In this document: positions 1 to 12,865 of the stretch, piece after piece
How positions within the stretch are numbered: the first letter of the stretch is position 1
Layout of the letters: the number at the start of each line of letters is the position of its first letter
The notes under the pieces: model-generated
Seen by the model: only the letters and a program-made list of their open reading frames with translations
Database searches by the model: none
Told to the model about the DNA's origin: nothing
Program-made: the position numbers and the translations under genes
DNA from: Pyrenopolyporus hunteri
Taxonomy: Eukaryota > Ascomycota > Sordariomycetes > Xylariales > Hypoxylaceae
DNA: 64,000 bases
Assembly (NCBI GenBank): GCA_902806595.1
Contig: CADCXC010000012.1
Coordinates: forward strand, 744,001 to 808,000
Direction of reading: 5' to 3'

Positions 1-1915
1 TTAATATTTAATAATTTAAACTTTTTAATTTAACTTTTTTAAATAATTATTACGTTAAAATTTTAATCGTAAATTATCATATATAAATTATTAAAAGTTT
101 CGATTTCTAAGTTTATAATTTTTTAAAATCGCGTTTTTATTTTAATTTTATTAAATATTTCATTTTTAATAATAAAAAAATTTATAATATCGACATTAAA
201 AATATTATTCGTTTAAAAATTAATAAATTTAAATAAATCTAAATTTATTATAAATAAATTAAAGTGGAAAATTAATAATTTTATTTATAATTTTTATTAA
301 TAATAACGTAAATAAATTTTAAATTAATAATTATTTAATTTCGTAAAATTATATATAAAAATTTAATAATTTATAATAATATTTTTTAAAGTATTTATTT
401 TTTAATTTAATTAATAAATATATGAAAATAATTTTTATATTAATATTTTAAATTAAATATATATTATTATAATATTTTAAATTATAATTTTTATTTTTTT
501 ATAATATAATATAAATATTAAAATTAATATAATACGTTAATTAATTTTTTAAATATATATATTATAATATATTTTTATTAAAATTATTAAACGAAATTAT
601 TTATATAACGTAACGATAATTTTACATTTAATTTCGTAAAGTATTCGTAATTTAAAAATTATAACGTTTTAATATATAATTATATTATAAAGTTTTAAAT
701 ATAAAATATTTTTATATAATGATTTTTTTATTCGTTCGTAATTTAATAATAAAAGTAAAATTCTTTTATTTTTAATTAATAATATATAATTTAACGATAT
801 AAAAAAATCGTTAATATATATAAAATTATTTTTCGAAATAATTTAATAATTATCGAAGTTAAAAATTATTACGAGTAATTTAATTTTAAAGTTTTTAAAT
901 AATACGGAGTTTTTTTTAATTAAATATACGATTTAATATAAAGATTTTTAAACGTAAATATTTCGTTTAAAACATTTAAAACGACGGTAATATTTTTATT
1001 TAAAATTATAATAATTTATAAAAGTTTTTTTAATTTTTTTTTATAAATGAATATTTTATTATCGATTAAAAGTAACGCGGGGAAAAATTTTTACGTATTA
1101 AAATTATTACGTATATTTAAGACATTTTTTATAAAACGTTATATTTTAATTTTTTAATTTTTCGTTATTATTTTTTAAACGATTTATATTTTTTAAATTT
1201 ATATAAAAGTAAAAAGTAAATTTATATTAATTTTAAAATAAATATCGAAAATAAAAAAACGTAAATATTAAATTATCGAAATTAACGATATCGTTAATTA
1301 TTTTAATAATTATTTATAATTAAAATACGCGTAGATTTAAAATTTAAAGTTTATTAATAATAATTTAATAAATTTTATTAAAAATTTAATATATTTTAAC
1401 GAAATTTTAATAATAAATAATTTTAAAAATATAAATTTTATTTCGATATTCGATATTATCGAAATTCGTATAAATATTATAAATAATAATATTCGAAAAT
1501 TTAAAATATATATCGATTTAATATTATTTTAATATATTTTAATTTTTTTAATAAAATTAATTTTTATAAAATAAATTATTTAAAATTTTATAATTATATT
1601 AATTATATATAAAATAAAACTTTTATTTAAATATATAATATTAATAATAATTTTGTAATTAAAATTTATATCGAAATTTTTTAAATTAAATTTAAAATTT
1701 TACGAAATTTTATTTTTAATTTAATAATAATAATAAAATTTATTAATTTTTTTAATATTTTTAATATCGACGTTATAATTTATTTTATTTTAAAAAATAT
1801 ATAATTTAATTACGAAAAAATAATCGAATCGAATATAAATATAATATAATTTAATTTTAATAAAAAATTATATTATTAAAATAAAATTAAAAATTTTTTT
1901 ATTTATAAATTAAAA
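1..1915 (+). repeat. Repeat family E, copy 3 (partial, RIP-degraded)
   Basis: The sequence aligns by eye, same orientation and with few gaps, to 28,499-30,420, and in reverse complement to about 37,500-39,250. Differences are mostly C/T and G/A. The window begins inside the element; similarity stops near 1,915. No coding motif could be recognised, so the class is unknown. This copy keeps more G than C outside CpG, meaning that mainly plus-strand C was lost. Confidence 0.75.
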
Positions 1916-2060
1916 GTTATTTTCGTAAAATAATATAATAATTTTCGATTTTATTTTTTTATATATATAATATAGTATTGAAATTTTAAAATTAATTTAA
2001 TTTTATATAAATTAAAATAAAATTATATAAATTAAAAATAGGTTTACGAAATAAATTTTT
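1916..2060. other. Short AT-rich linker next to the LTR
   Basis: AT-rich sequence between the end of the E similarity and the left LTR. The last five bases (2056-2060) are TTTTT, as are the five bases after the right LTR (9248-9252). This fits a 5-bp target-site duplication but is too simple to be strong evidence. Confidence 0.4.
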
Positions 2061-2378
2061 TGTTAAAAGTGTTTTTTAATAGATGTTATATGTGAAGTAA
2101 ATGTTGTAGAAACTTGTTGTAAAGTAGATTCGAATTAATTATAAAAAGAAAATAATTTATTAACGTTTAATTTTTTATTTTTTTTATTAAAAATACTTCA
2201 TACTTTTTTTATATAAATTATTATTTTAATGATTTAGGGTAGGGCGGAATTTTTTTTTTTCTATCGAAGTTATTTCGTAATATTTTTGTTATAATTTAAT
2301 TTTTATTCGATTATTTATTAAATTAAAAATAATTTTATATTAAGTCCGATTTAAATAAATAATTTTTATTCTTTAATA
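2061..2378 (-). repeat. LTR of the gypsy element (left, 3' LTR)
   Basis: It starts TGTTAAAAGTG and ends CTTTAATA, consistent with TG...CA ends in which the last C became T. It aligns end to end with 8930-9247, with equal length. This copy lost plus-strand C and kept G (e.g. GATGTTATATGTGAAG near 2,082), the opposite of its partner. A T-rich stretch just inside (2,384-2,395) is where the minus-strand polypurine tract is expected. Confidence 0.88.
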
Positions 2379-5301
2379 AAATTATCTTTTTTTGTAATAT
2401 TTTTACTTTTAAAAATTAAAAGTTATTACGGTTTTTTTACGGGATTTTTTTTTTTACCGTGTTTATTGTTTGTCGATTTTATTTTATATGTTTTTTATTA
2501 TAAATAATATCGTTATTCGATAATAATTTTTTAAGATTAAACGATAATATTTTTATTTTAATTTAAAATTTTAATTTTTTTTTATTTATATATTTAAATC
2601 GTAATTTTGTTATTGTAATTTAATTTTTTTTTTTATAAAATTTTTTATCGCGGTAATAATTTTTTTTTTTTGTTATATTTGTCGAATTATTTTCGAGTTT
2701 ATATCGATATTTTAATATATTTAAAATTAATATCGAATCCGTTTATTTTGGGTATAATTATATATTTTTTTGTATTATTTTATATTAATATTATATTTAT
2801 ATTTTTATTAATTAATGTTTTAATAACGGTAAAGATATAATTTTTTGTTATAAAAAAATTATTAATTAATGATTTTTACGATTTTTTTTTTTTATTTTTT
2901 ATTAATAATATTTTTTAAATAAATTTATAAAATATATATGTTATTATAATATGTGTAAAATATATTAAAAATTATCGATATAAATAATTTATAACGTTAA
3001 ATTATTTTAGTTTTATATTATAAAATCGTAAAATATTTATAATATATATTATTTTTTTTAAATTTTTATTTTTTTTTTAATTAATTTTAAATTATTATTA
3101 AATTAATTTAAATTCGAATTAAAAAAATATTATAAAAGTTTAAAAATAATAATAATTTAAACGAAGATAAAACGATACGATATTATTATAAAAATTATTA
3201 AATTTATATTTAAAAAAATCTTTAAAATTAAAAAAAAAATTTAATAAAAATTTCGTAAAAGTCGTAAAGTATAAATAAAGATTTTTTATAAATTTATTCG
3301 AGTTATTAATAAGTTTTATCGTATTTACGAAATAAATAAAACAACGCGATTTTTTTATAACGATTTTATGAATAATAATAATTTTAATAAGTTAAATAAT
3401 AATTGTAAAAATATTTTTTTTAATAATAATAATTTCGTAAATATAATATAAATTTTTATTTTTAATAATTTAAATAAAAATACGAATAAAATTATTGTTA
3501 AAAAAATTAAAAATATCGAAATTAATATCGGTTAATTTAATAATTTATCGATATAATTATACGATTATTACGTAATAATTATTTATTTTTTTTGTAAAAT
3601 ATTTTTATATTTTATTTTAATATTTTAAAATATTTTCGATATTAATTTTTATAAATTATTATCGTTATTATATTTCGTTTAATAAATTAAATATTATTTA
3701 TTTTTTTTTTATTTTTTATATTTTAAAATTATTTTTATTTCGTATATATTATTTTCGATAAATATTATTTATTATTTTGTTAATATTTTGTTGTGTTTTT
3801 ATATAAATAATTTTAAATTCGAAATATTAAAAATATTATATATTTGATATCGAATAAATAATTTAATACGATATATCGATTAATAATATTTTATTATTTT
3901 TTTAATTTCGAAAAGTTTTAAATATTTATTGGTTAATTTTTTATTAAAGCGATATTAGTTAATATTTTTAGTAAAAATTAATATTAAATCGTTTTTTTTA
4001 AATATTTTCGTTATTTTATTTTTATTATATTATTTCGTATATATTTTGTTAATTATATGTAATAATTTCGTTATTTTTTTTTATTATAATATATTTATTT
4101 TATTTTATTAACTTTTTACGTAATGTTTTATCTCGATTTAATTACGGTTAAGTTATAAAGTTTATACGATTAAATTCTTGTATATATATATAATAATATT
4201 TATTTATAAATCGAATATATAAATATATTATATATTAATTTTGTTAATATAAACTTTTCGGTTTAATTGTTTTATTTAAAATTATAAAAAATTTTTAAAT
4301 AATATTTTAAATTTTAATTTTATTATTCGATTTAATTATCGATTTATAAATAATATATTATATTAAACTTTCGAATTATTATTAATTTATAATAAAAAAT
4401 CGTTTAAAATTTATTAATAAATAAAAAATTTCGATTCGATATTATATTTTCGAGTAAATTTATTTAAGAAAATATTTTCGTAAAAAAAATATTCGTTAAA
4501 TTATTTATATATAAATTTTTTGTTATAACGATATAAAAAGTATATTTTAAAAATTTATTAATTATTATTAATATATTATTATATCGATATTTATTTAATG
4601 TCGATAATTTAAAAAAATTTGTAATAAAATTAAAAAATATTTTTTTATAAAATTTTTTTGATATTAATAAAAAATTTAAATTTATTATAAAATAAATATT
4701 TCTTTGTTTTTATTTTTTAATAAATAATATAAAATTATATATAATTTTTTACATTATTTTATAAATTATTTTAGTAATAATATTTCGATAATTTTTTTAT
4801 TATTTTAATAATTTTTTAATATTTTAATAACGGTAAATTATAATAGTTATATAATAACTCCGTTGTTATTGTTATTAAAATATAAATATGATTTCGATAA
4901 CGTAAAAATTTATTTTTATTAATTTAACGGGGTTTTATAAAATTACGACTATTTTATCGTAACTGTTATTTTTTAGTTATTATAAATTTATTTCGAGTTT
5001 ATTTTTTTTTATTTTTTATAATAAGGATGTTTCGAAGTCGTTATTTTTTTTAACGTTATTTTTATAAGTTTTTTTTTTTTTTATTTATTAATATTAATGG
5101 AATTTAAAAGTTATTTCGTTTCGAATTTTTTTATAAATTTTATAATCGTGTTATTTTAATAAATAAATTTTAAATTATAACGTTATTATAAAATATTTAA
5201 CGGGTTGTTATAAAAGTATTTTAATTTTATTTTTATTATTGTTATTATAATTAAGTCGGGGATTTTTTTTTTCGAGTAAATTTTAATAATAAAATTATAA
5301 A
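2379..5301 (-). other. 3' interior of the gypsy element, unresolved
   Basis: Plus-strand C is almost absent outside CpG, so the coding (minus) strand lost G, and Asp, Glu, Gly and Trp codons are largely erased. Integrase is expected here from the order of Ty3/gypsy elements. The only candidate motif seen is NFIT (possibly DFIT before mutation) at 4,145-4,162 on the minus strand. No open frame survives. Confidence 0.4.
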
Positions 5302-5661
5302 TTATTTTATTTTTATTATATTAAATTTTTATAATCGAATTACGAATTATTTTATTTTTAATATATTAAATTTTCGTAATTAAATTACGAGTTATTATAT
5401 TTTTATTATATTAAGTTTTTATAATTAAATTACGAGTTATTTTATTTTTATTATATTAAATTTTTATAATCGAGTTATAAGTTATTTTATTTTTATTATA
5501 TTAAGTTTTCGTAGTCGAATTATGGATTATTTTATTTTTATTATATTAAATTTTTATAATTAAATTATAAGTTATTTTATTTTTATTAAATTAAATTTTC
5601 GTAATTAAATTACGGGTTATTATATTTTTATTGTATTAAATTTTTGTAATCGAGTTATAAT
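5302..5661. repeat. Tandem array, 45-bp unit, 8 copies
   Basis: Eight head-to-tail units begin with TTATTTTATTTTTATTATAT or close variants; starts at 5302, 5347 and 5392 confirm the 45-bp period. Units differ mainly by TA/CG, TT/CG and A/G changes as RIP would leave. The length is a multiple of three, so within the element it could have been a 15-residue repeat, but no protein can be read. Confidence 0.85.
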
Positions 5662-6504
5662 TTTTTACGATTTTTTCGAACGTTTTTATTAATTTTAGTA
5701 AAGTTTTTTTTTGGATTTTTATTTTTTTTATTTCGTTTTTATAATTAAATCGTTATAAAAAACCGTTTATCGAATTTTATTTTTTAAGTTTATAAATTAT
5801 TTTAAAATTAAAATTTATTAAAACTTCGATTTAATAAATTTAATAATTATTTAATTTCGTTTTTATTATAATATATTATAAATTAATTTATAAATACTTT
5901 TATTATTTTATTAAAATATATTAAATAATGTTATTATTTTTCGAAAATATTTATTATAATTAACATTTTAATATTCGAGGTAATATAATTTATTTCGATG
6001 TTATATAATTTTTTCGATATAAATATAATAAAGTATTATTTTTTATTGTATAATTATAATAAAATGGCTTCGACGATTTATATCGACGTATTAATTTTTA
6101 CTTATATTAATAATTATACGTCGAAATATTTTAAAATTAAAATTTATACGAATATTATTTTAAATTTTATAAAAACTTCTCGTAATTTTATTATTAATTC
6201 GAAATTAATATATTTTTTACTTTTAAATAATTTTATTAAAAATATAGTTATTTTAAAATAATTTTTAATAAATCGTTTATAAAATTTCGTAAAATTTAAG
6301 AAAATTTATAATTTATAGACGTTATGAAATTTCCGTTATTTTAAAATAACTCGTATTTTTTTCGTATTTATTTCGATATTGTAAAAAAAAACGATAAATT
6401 TTAAAAAAGTTATTTTTTTAATATAAAATTTATATTTTTTAAAGTTTATATAAAATTTCTATTTTTTTAATTTTTATAAAATTATATAAACGTATTAAAA
6501 ATAT
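5662..6504 (-). other. Region after the RT, presumed RNase H, degraded
   Basis: It lies immediately downstream (minus sense) of the RT catalytic box, where gypsy elements carry the rest of RT and RNase H. No motif could be read with confidence. A plus-strand open frame at 5998-6261 is antisense to the element and has a chance-like Ile/Asn/Tyr/Lys composition. Confidence 0.35.
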
Positions 6505-6985
6505 ATAATTATATCGTTAAAATATATAAAAATATCGTTTAAATATATAATGTAAATAATATTTACGAAATCGGATAAAATTTAATTAATATAATTTTAA
6601 AATATCGTAAAAACGTTTATTAAATTAAACGATATAATCATATATTTAAAATAATTATATTTTATTTTAAAAGTAGTTTTTTATTCATTTTCCTTTTTAA
6701 TATAAAATCGATAATATACGTTTTTTAAATCGAATTTTATAAATATTTTCGCTTCGATTAATCGATTTAATATTTCGTCGATTAATAAAAAAATAATACG
6801 ATTTTTTTTTATAATTTTATTTAATATTTTATAATCGACGTAAAATCGAAATTTCTTTTTTAATTTAGGTATAAATAAAATTAATAACTTTACGAAATTA
6901 CGGGAAAATCGAATTTATTTTTTTACGAATGCGCCGTCGATATATTCCTTAAATATTTTCAACTCCTTTTTCGTTAAAAGGTAAA
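6505..6985 (-). pseudogene. Ty3/gypsy reverse transcriptase relic
   Basis: One minus-strand frame reads continuously through the RT core. In order it shows KKELKIFKEYIDGAF (about 6,976-6,930), FRFYVDYKILNKI, LLIDEILNRLIEAKIF, KFDLKNVYYRF, KTTFKIKYNYFKYM, ISFNLINVFTIF and the catalytic box YLND (6534-6545). In gypsy RTs these correspond to the blocks around VDYRxLN, LPxIDExLDRL, KxDLRxAYHxI, MPFGLTNAPxTFQ and YLDD. Defects fit RIP: the first catalytic Asp reads Asn (GAC to AAC), and positions where the family has Trp or Gln are stops. No frameshift is evident over ~150 codons. Confidence in the family is high; the protein is dead. Confidence 0.93.
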
Positions 6986-7010
6986 TAAGGTCGAAAAAAA
7001 GTTTTTTCTT

Positions 7011-8929
7011 TTTTTTTAAATCGATTGTATAATTTTAACTTTAATAGTTAAAAAATATCGATATTTTAATTATATCGAATACTTCGATTAAATTATTATA
7101 CTTATTTAATATCATCGTAAATATTTTACGGTTATTTTATAATAAGGTATAATATTTCCCCGGTGGTTGTTACGGGTTTTTCGTATTCGTTAAAATAATT
7201 ATTATTACTTTTTGATTATTATATATTAAACGATTAAAATTTCGATATTTAATTATTAAATTAATATTTTTTTTATTTAATAAATATTTTTAACGTTTTT
7301 TTTAAATTTTAATTATTATATTTACGCGATCGAATTACGATATTTTAAAAATAGCGTCGTAACTTAAATATTAATTTGTTATATTTATAATAAATACGAT
7401 ACGATAATAACGTCTTTAATAATCGAATGTTTCGATAATAATGTGTAATTATATTAAAATAATTTCCGATTTATATAATTTTTAAATTAATTTATCGGGT
7501 ATAAAATATCGTTACTTTATTACGGGGATTATATTAATATAAATTAAGTCGTAATTCGAACCCATATCGATAAAAATTTTTAATTAAATTTATCGACTTT
7601 TTAATTTTAATTTTATCGTTATTTCGATATAATTATAAAATAAATCCTTTTTTTATTAAAAATCTTTTATTATTCGCATATTTATTTAAATAATATTTAC
7701 ATTTATTATTATAAAATCTTTATAATTTAATTAATATATTATTACCGTATATCTCGATTTATAATAATAATTATAAACGAAGTAAAAATAATAATTTTTT
7801 CGATAATTTTTTTTTTTATAATTATAACACCGTAATATCTTTAATAAATTAATAATATTTTCGCCGTTATTTCGTATAAATTTATTTAACGTAAAAAATT
7901 CTTTTTTTTTTTATATAATTTCGTTATAATAAAATTATAATAAATTTTTAATTATTTAACGTCTTTAATTACTATTAATAAAATTTTTTTATTTCGAAAT
8001 TTTAATTATTATTTTGTAAATTTTAACTTTATCTTCGAAATCGTAATAAATCATCGATAAATTACCTTTAAAATATTCGACTTTTAATTCGAAGTTTAAT
8101 TTCTTTAAAAAATATAACGTATAAATATATTTAAAATATTATTTGAAATCTTTTAATTAGATATTATCGAACTTTTTTAAAAATAATTCGAAATTTTCGT
8201 AAAAATTTATATATAATTATTATATCGTTATTAAAACATCGTAAATTTAAACGTTTTTATTTTCGATTTAATTTCGAAACTACTTTTTTATTTCCATTTA
8301 ATTTACTTTATTTTCGTCGCGTAAAAAAAAGTAATAATATTATCATTTATATATTATATTACGAAAGTAATATTTTATAAACTTTATTTTATTTTTATTA
8401 ATATAATAATCGAAATTAATAAATCGTAATTTAATTTCGATTAAAAAATTTTTTACTTCGAAGTTAAAATATATTATATTTATATTAATTAATATTAATA
8501 ATAAAATATCGGTTATTTTTTTAAGTATTTTATAAAAAATTCCCTTCGAAGTAATCGTAATTTTATCGTCTTCGTTTTCGTTTATACCTATTTCCTTTCG
8601 AATAATACGATTAATTTTCCGTTTATATCGAATCATTATTTCGAATTTTTTTAATTTTTTATCGAATTCCCCTTTCGATATAATTTTAAATTTATTATAA
8701 ATTAATTATATAAGTATAAAATTTTTTGGCAAGGTAATTTTCGTAAAGGATTACGTATTTTTTAATTAATTTATAAAAGCCTCCTTTAATTCGTTAACGT
8801 TATAACCGCGTTACGTAAATATCTTATTTTACGTCCTTAAAAAAAAACCATTTTATTTAATTTATAGTTAATATTTTAGGTTTATTTTTAAATAAACGAT
8901 TTATAATAATAAATATAAAAATATTAAAC
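7011..8929 (-). pseudogene. gag/protease region of the gypsy element, degraded
   Basis: Upstream of RT in minus sense and downstream of the 5' LTR, this is where gag and protease belong. The longest open stretch is 8343-8636 (minus, 97 codons), rich in Ile, Lys and Asn, with a charged part (KEIGINENEDDKITI) that could be a gag remnant; no CCHC zinc knuckle or DSG/DTG protease motif was found. Here C is kept and G lost on the plus strand, so on the coding strand purine-rich codons survive better than in the 3' half. Confidence 0.4.
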
Positions 8930-9247
8930 TATTAAAAATATCCTTTAATAAATATTACACATAAAATAAATATCGTAAAAACCCGTTATAAAATAAATTC
9001 GAATTAATTATAAAAAAAAAATAATCTATTAACATTTAATTTTTTACTTTTTTTATCGAAGATATTTCGTACCTTTTTTATATAAACTATTATCTTAATA
9101 ATTTAAAGTAAAATAAAACCTTATTTTTTTTATCGAAGTTATTTTATAACGTTTTCGTTATAATTTAACTTTTATTCGATCGTTTATTAAATTGAGAATA
9201 ATTCTACGCTAAATCCGATTTAAATAAGTAATTTCTATTTCTTAATA
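8930..9247 (-). repeat. LTR of the gypsy element (right, 5' LTR)
   Basis: 318 bp, matching 2061-2378 throughout. It starts TATTAAAAATATCC where the partner has TGTTAAAAGTG, and ends CTTAATA. It kept C (e.g. ATTACACATAAA near 8,952) and lost G, so where the two LTRs differ they usually carry opposite transitions. Confidence 0.88.
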
Positions 9248-9934
9248 TTTTTTATTTTATTTTTTAATTTTTATAATAAATGTATATTTTCGTTAATATA
9301 ATTAAATAATTTTAAATTTATTTAATAATTTATATTAATAAATAAAAATAAATTTAATTTTTTAAAAATTACGACTTTTAATAATTATACGTAAATTATT
9401 ATAAAATTTACGTTAATTTTCGAAAATATTTTAAAAATTAAATTTAAAAAAAACGTTAAAAAATATTTAATTTTAAACTTTATATTTTATTATTATAAAT
9501 GTAAATATCGTTAATAATTTAAATCGATTATATAATTTAAAACGTTTTTTTAAAAACTTAAAAAATAAAATATTTATTATTTTCGATAATAAAAATAAAA
9601 GTTTTAATTTTAATTTATCTATTTTTAAATTTTTTTTATAAAAAACGAAATAAAAATAATTTTTAATAAACGTATTATTAAAAAAATATTTTTATTAATA
9701 AAATATATATTTTCGTTTTAATTTTAAATAAAAATTTTAATTATATATTTCGTATTATTAATTATTTTTAAAATTTAATAAATATTTTTTATAATTATAA
9801 TAAATATTTTTTTAATAAATATTAAATATATTAATATTTTTTAATAAATATATTTATTAATATATAATTTCGATTTAACGATTTAATATAATATTTAAAT
9901 AAAAAAATATAAATTTTTTAAGTATATTTTTAAT
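9248..9934. other. AT-rich DNA, nothing recognised
   Basis: Very AT-rich with scattered CpG. No open frame, tandem repeat or clear match to another part of the window was found. Confidence 0.4.
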
Positions 9935-10316
9935 AATTAATTAATTTACGTACGTATTATTTCGTAATCTATATTTTAAAAAAAATATTTATATATTTTC
10001 GTTTATATAAAAAAACTTTTTTTACGATTTTTTTATTAAATAATTTTTTTTAAATAATTATATAATATTAATTTTATTATATTACGTTTAATTTTATTAT
10101 TATTTTATTATTTTATTTTTATACGTATATTTATTAACATTAATTAATATTATTAAAATTAATAATATAAATTAATAAAATTAAAAAAATTATTATTATA
10201 TTAATTCGAAGGATTTTATCGTAATAATATATACGATATTAATATTTTTTCTTATATAATATTTTTTTATATATAAAAAAATATCGTTTTATTATATTAA
10301 AAAACATTAATATTCG
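9935..10316 (+). repeat. Repeat R copy 1 and start of family U
   Basis: It aligns with 33,975-34,355 (same orientation) and in reverse complement with 33,190-33,575 and 27,468-27,712. The ~200-bp core starts near a TACGTA motif and ends near TATACGTATATT, so its ends are roughly inverted, as in an LTR. U-family sequence follows R here and at two other places, which suits an LTR followed by element interior. The class is not proven. Confidence 0.65.
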
Positions 10317-11085
10317 TATTATTTATTTTTAATATCGAGTTTTTATCCGTATTATTAATATAAAAAGTATATTTCCTATTTTTTATTCGACTTTATTAAC
10401 GAAATCTTATATAAAAATGTAAGAAATTAAATAATTTTCCGAGGATAAATACGTTTTTTCGATTAAATTTTTCGTATATATTAAATTAAATATAACTTCT
10501 ATTATACTTTTTAATATATTCCATTATATTCCACTTATTTTAAAAATATAAAATATAAAAATTATATCGTTAATTTCGTTTTAATTAAATTCTTTTAATA
10601 ATATAAGTTTTATATTAATATATATTTTACTTTAAAAGTTATTTAAATATAAAGTTAATTTTATAAAAGTATTTAAAAGTATAAATAATAATTCGAAGTA
10701 ATTATATAATTCCTTTTTACGGTTATATATTTTTTTAACATTCGTATAAAATTAAATATATATTTAAATAATTTTTAAAATAAAGTATATACCGATATAA
10801 AACTTATACCATTAAAAAAATTTAATTAAAGCGGAATTAACGATATAATTTTTATATTTTACATCTTTAAAATAAATGAGATATAATGGGATATATAATG
10901 GAAGGTATAATAAAAAATATAATAAAAGGTATAATAAAATATATAATGGAAATTAAATCGATTAAAAAAATGCATAAAGTGTATATTATATATTAATACG
11001 ATTATATATAAATTTATATGTAAGGTTATTAAATATAATATGTATTTTAATGTATTAATAATACGAATAATAAAAAATAATAATA
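10317..11085 (+). mobile_element. Palindromic MITE S, copy 1
   Basis: About 0.77 kb with a long internal inverted repeat: the arm around 10,500-10,700 is mirrored at 10,730-10,960, centred near 10,710. Three other copies lie at ~16,010-16,750, 51,925-52,681 and ~60,905-61,625. It interrupts R/U sequence, which resumes at ~11,090 as at ~34,355. There is no coding capacity. The right arm carries a short variable run based on ATATAATGGAA/ATATAATAAAA units (10,880-10,950). Confidence 0.8.
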
Positions 11086-11955
11086 TAAATATTACTACTT
11101 ATATTAAATTTTTTTAAACTTTTTATATTTATTATATCGTAAAAAATTAAAAATTCGATTTAATCGAATAAATTATTAAAAAAAATTTAATAAATTAATA
11201 AAATATATTTTTAATTATCGTATATTTTTCGATAAATAATTTAATTACGAAATTTTAAAATAAAAAGAAATTAACTTTTAAAACGTTATTAAAAAATAAA
11301 AATTAATATAAATATTATTCTTTAAGAAAAATTTAAAAGTTATAAATAAAAATAAATTATATATTTATATAATAAAAAACGTTTTAAGAAAATATTAAAA
11401 ATAATTTAAAAATTTTACGATAAAAAACTTTACGGTTATATTACGTTTATTTCGATTTATATTAAAATATACGTTTATATAAAAAAGTATTTATTTAAAT
11501 AAAAATAACGTTAATATAACGAAAATTTTAATTAATTTCGTATCGATATATAAGTTTTTTAAATAAAATTATAAAACATTAAAAAATATAAAACGAAAAT
11601 AATTTAACGCGTTAATATAAAAATTTCGATATATTATATCGATAAAAATACGATTTATCTTTCGATATTTACGTCGAATTATTTCGTACGAAATATTTAA
11701 TAATAAATTTTTTAAGAAAATTATTAAATATAATTAAAAAAATAATTACGGATTTTAATAAAATAATTAATAAATAATTAATAAATTTATCGTAAATTAT
11801 AATTAATTAAATTTAATTTAAATAAATCGTACGTAGTTTAATACGTTTTAATAAATTTTATAAAATAACGGTTTTTTTATTAAATATATTTTTTTATAAA
11901 TTTATTTATTTAAAAATTAAAACGATTATATAATTTTATTTTTTAACGATTATTT

Positions 11956-12231
11956 TAATTTAATTTTATGATTAATTTTATGATTAATTTTATGATTAAT
12001 TTTATGATTAATTTTATGATTAATTTTATGATTAATTTTATTATTAATTTTATTATTAATTTTATTATTAATTTTATTATTAATTTTATTATTAATTTTA
12101 TTATTAATTTTATTATTAATTTTATTATTAATTTTATTATTAATTTTATTATTAATTTTATTATTAATTTTATTATTAATTTTATTATTAATTTTATTAT
12201 TAATTTTATTATTAATTTTATTAGTAATTAA
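11956..12231. repeat. 12-bp tandem array, about 22 units in two blocks
   Basis: Head-to-tail ATTAATTTTATG (first about six units) switches to ATTAATTTTATT (about fifteen units), ending in a unit with TTAGTAATT. Because the period is 12, one plus-strand frame stays open from 11,968 and would encode (I/M)NFI repeats. That frame is a by-product of the array, not evidence for a gene. Confidence 0.95.
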
Positions 12232-12235
12232 ATTA

Positions 12236-12778
12236 CGATTTTAATACGATTTTTATATATTTATAATCTATTCGATACTTTATAATTTATATAATTTTTA
12301 TATTTTATAATCGATTCGATTTTTATATTTTATAATTTATACGATTTTTATATATTTACGATTTATATATTTAGGATTTATACGATTTTTATACCTTATA
12401 ATTTATATAATTTTTATATATTTACGATTTATCTTTTACGATTTATATCTTACGATTTATATTTTATAATCCATTCGATTTTTATATATTTATGACCTAT
12501 ATAATTTTTATATTTTACGATTTATACGATTTTTATAAATTTACGATTTATTCGATTTTTATATTATATAATTTATATAATTTTTATATTATACGATTTA
12601 TATAATTTTTATATTATATAATTTATTCGATTTTTATATTTATAATTTATATAATTTCCGTATTATATAATTTATATAACTTTTATATTATACGATTTAT
12701 ATAATTTTTATATTATACGATTTATATAATTTTTATATATTTACGATTTATACGATTTTTATATTTTAAAATTTATTT
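12236..12778. repeat. Degenerate ~25-bp tandem array
   Basis: About twenty loose units of ACGATTTATATAATTTTTATATTAT with TA/CG and TATA/TTTA variation and slight length changes. It follows the 12-bp array directly and sits inside family U, but is absent from the 34.3-35.9 kb copy. Confidence 0.85.
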
Positions 12779-12865
12779 ATACATATAAATATAAATATTT
12801 CGTACGAGATATTATTTTTTTTATTTCCTTTAAAATAAATAATTATATATACCCTTCGAACGAAA

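Larger units (their letters stand above)
2061..9247 (-). mobile_element. Ty3/gypsy LTR retrotransposon, RIP-inactivated
   Basis: Two direct repeats of exactly 318 bp bound a 6,551-bp interior. The interior encodes, on the minus strand, an unmistakable gypsy reverse transcriptase relic (6505-6985). Order on the minus strand: 5' LTR (8930-9247), gag/protease region (about 7,010-8,930, not resolved), RT, then a long 3' part (2,379-6,500) that should hold RNase H and integrase. A possible integrase DFIT-like motif (read as NFIT) lies near 4,145-4,162 but is only suggestive. The left half keeps G and lost C on the plus strand; from about 6,650 rightwards C is kept and G lost. Stops fall throughout, so the element cannot make its own proteins. 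Confidence 0.85.

Noticed and set aside
5998..6261. Plus-strand open frame of 87 codons
   Set aside because: Antisense to the gypsy element, made of Ile/Asn/Tyr/Lys as expected from AT-rich chance, and no domain.
11968..12231. Open frame encoding MINF/IINF repeats
   Set aside because: Any 12-bp array without a stop stays open; there is no promoter, no conserved start and the array is absent from the sister copy.
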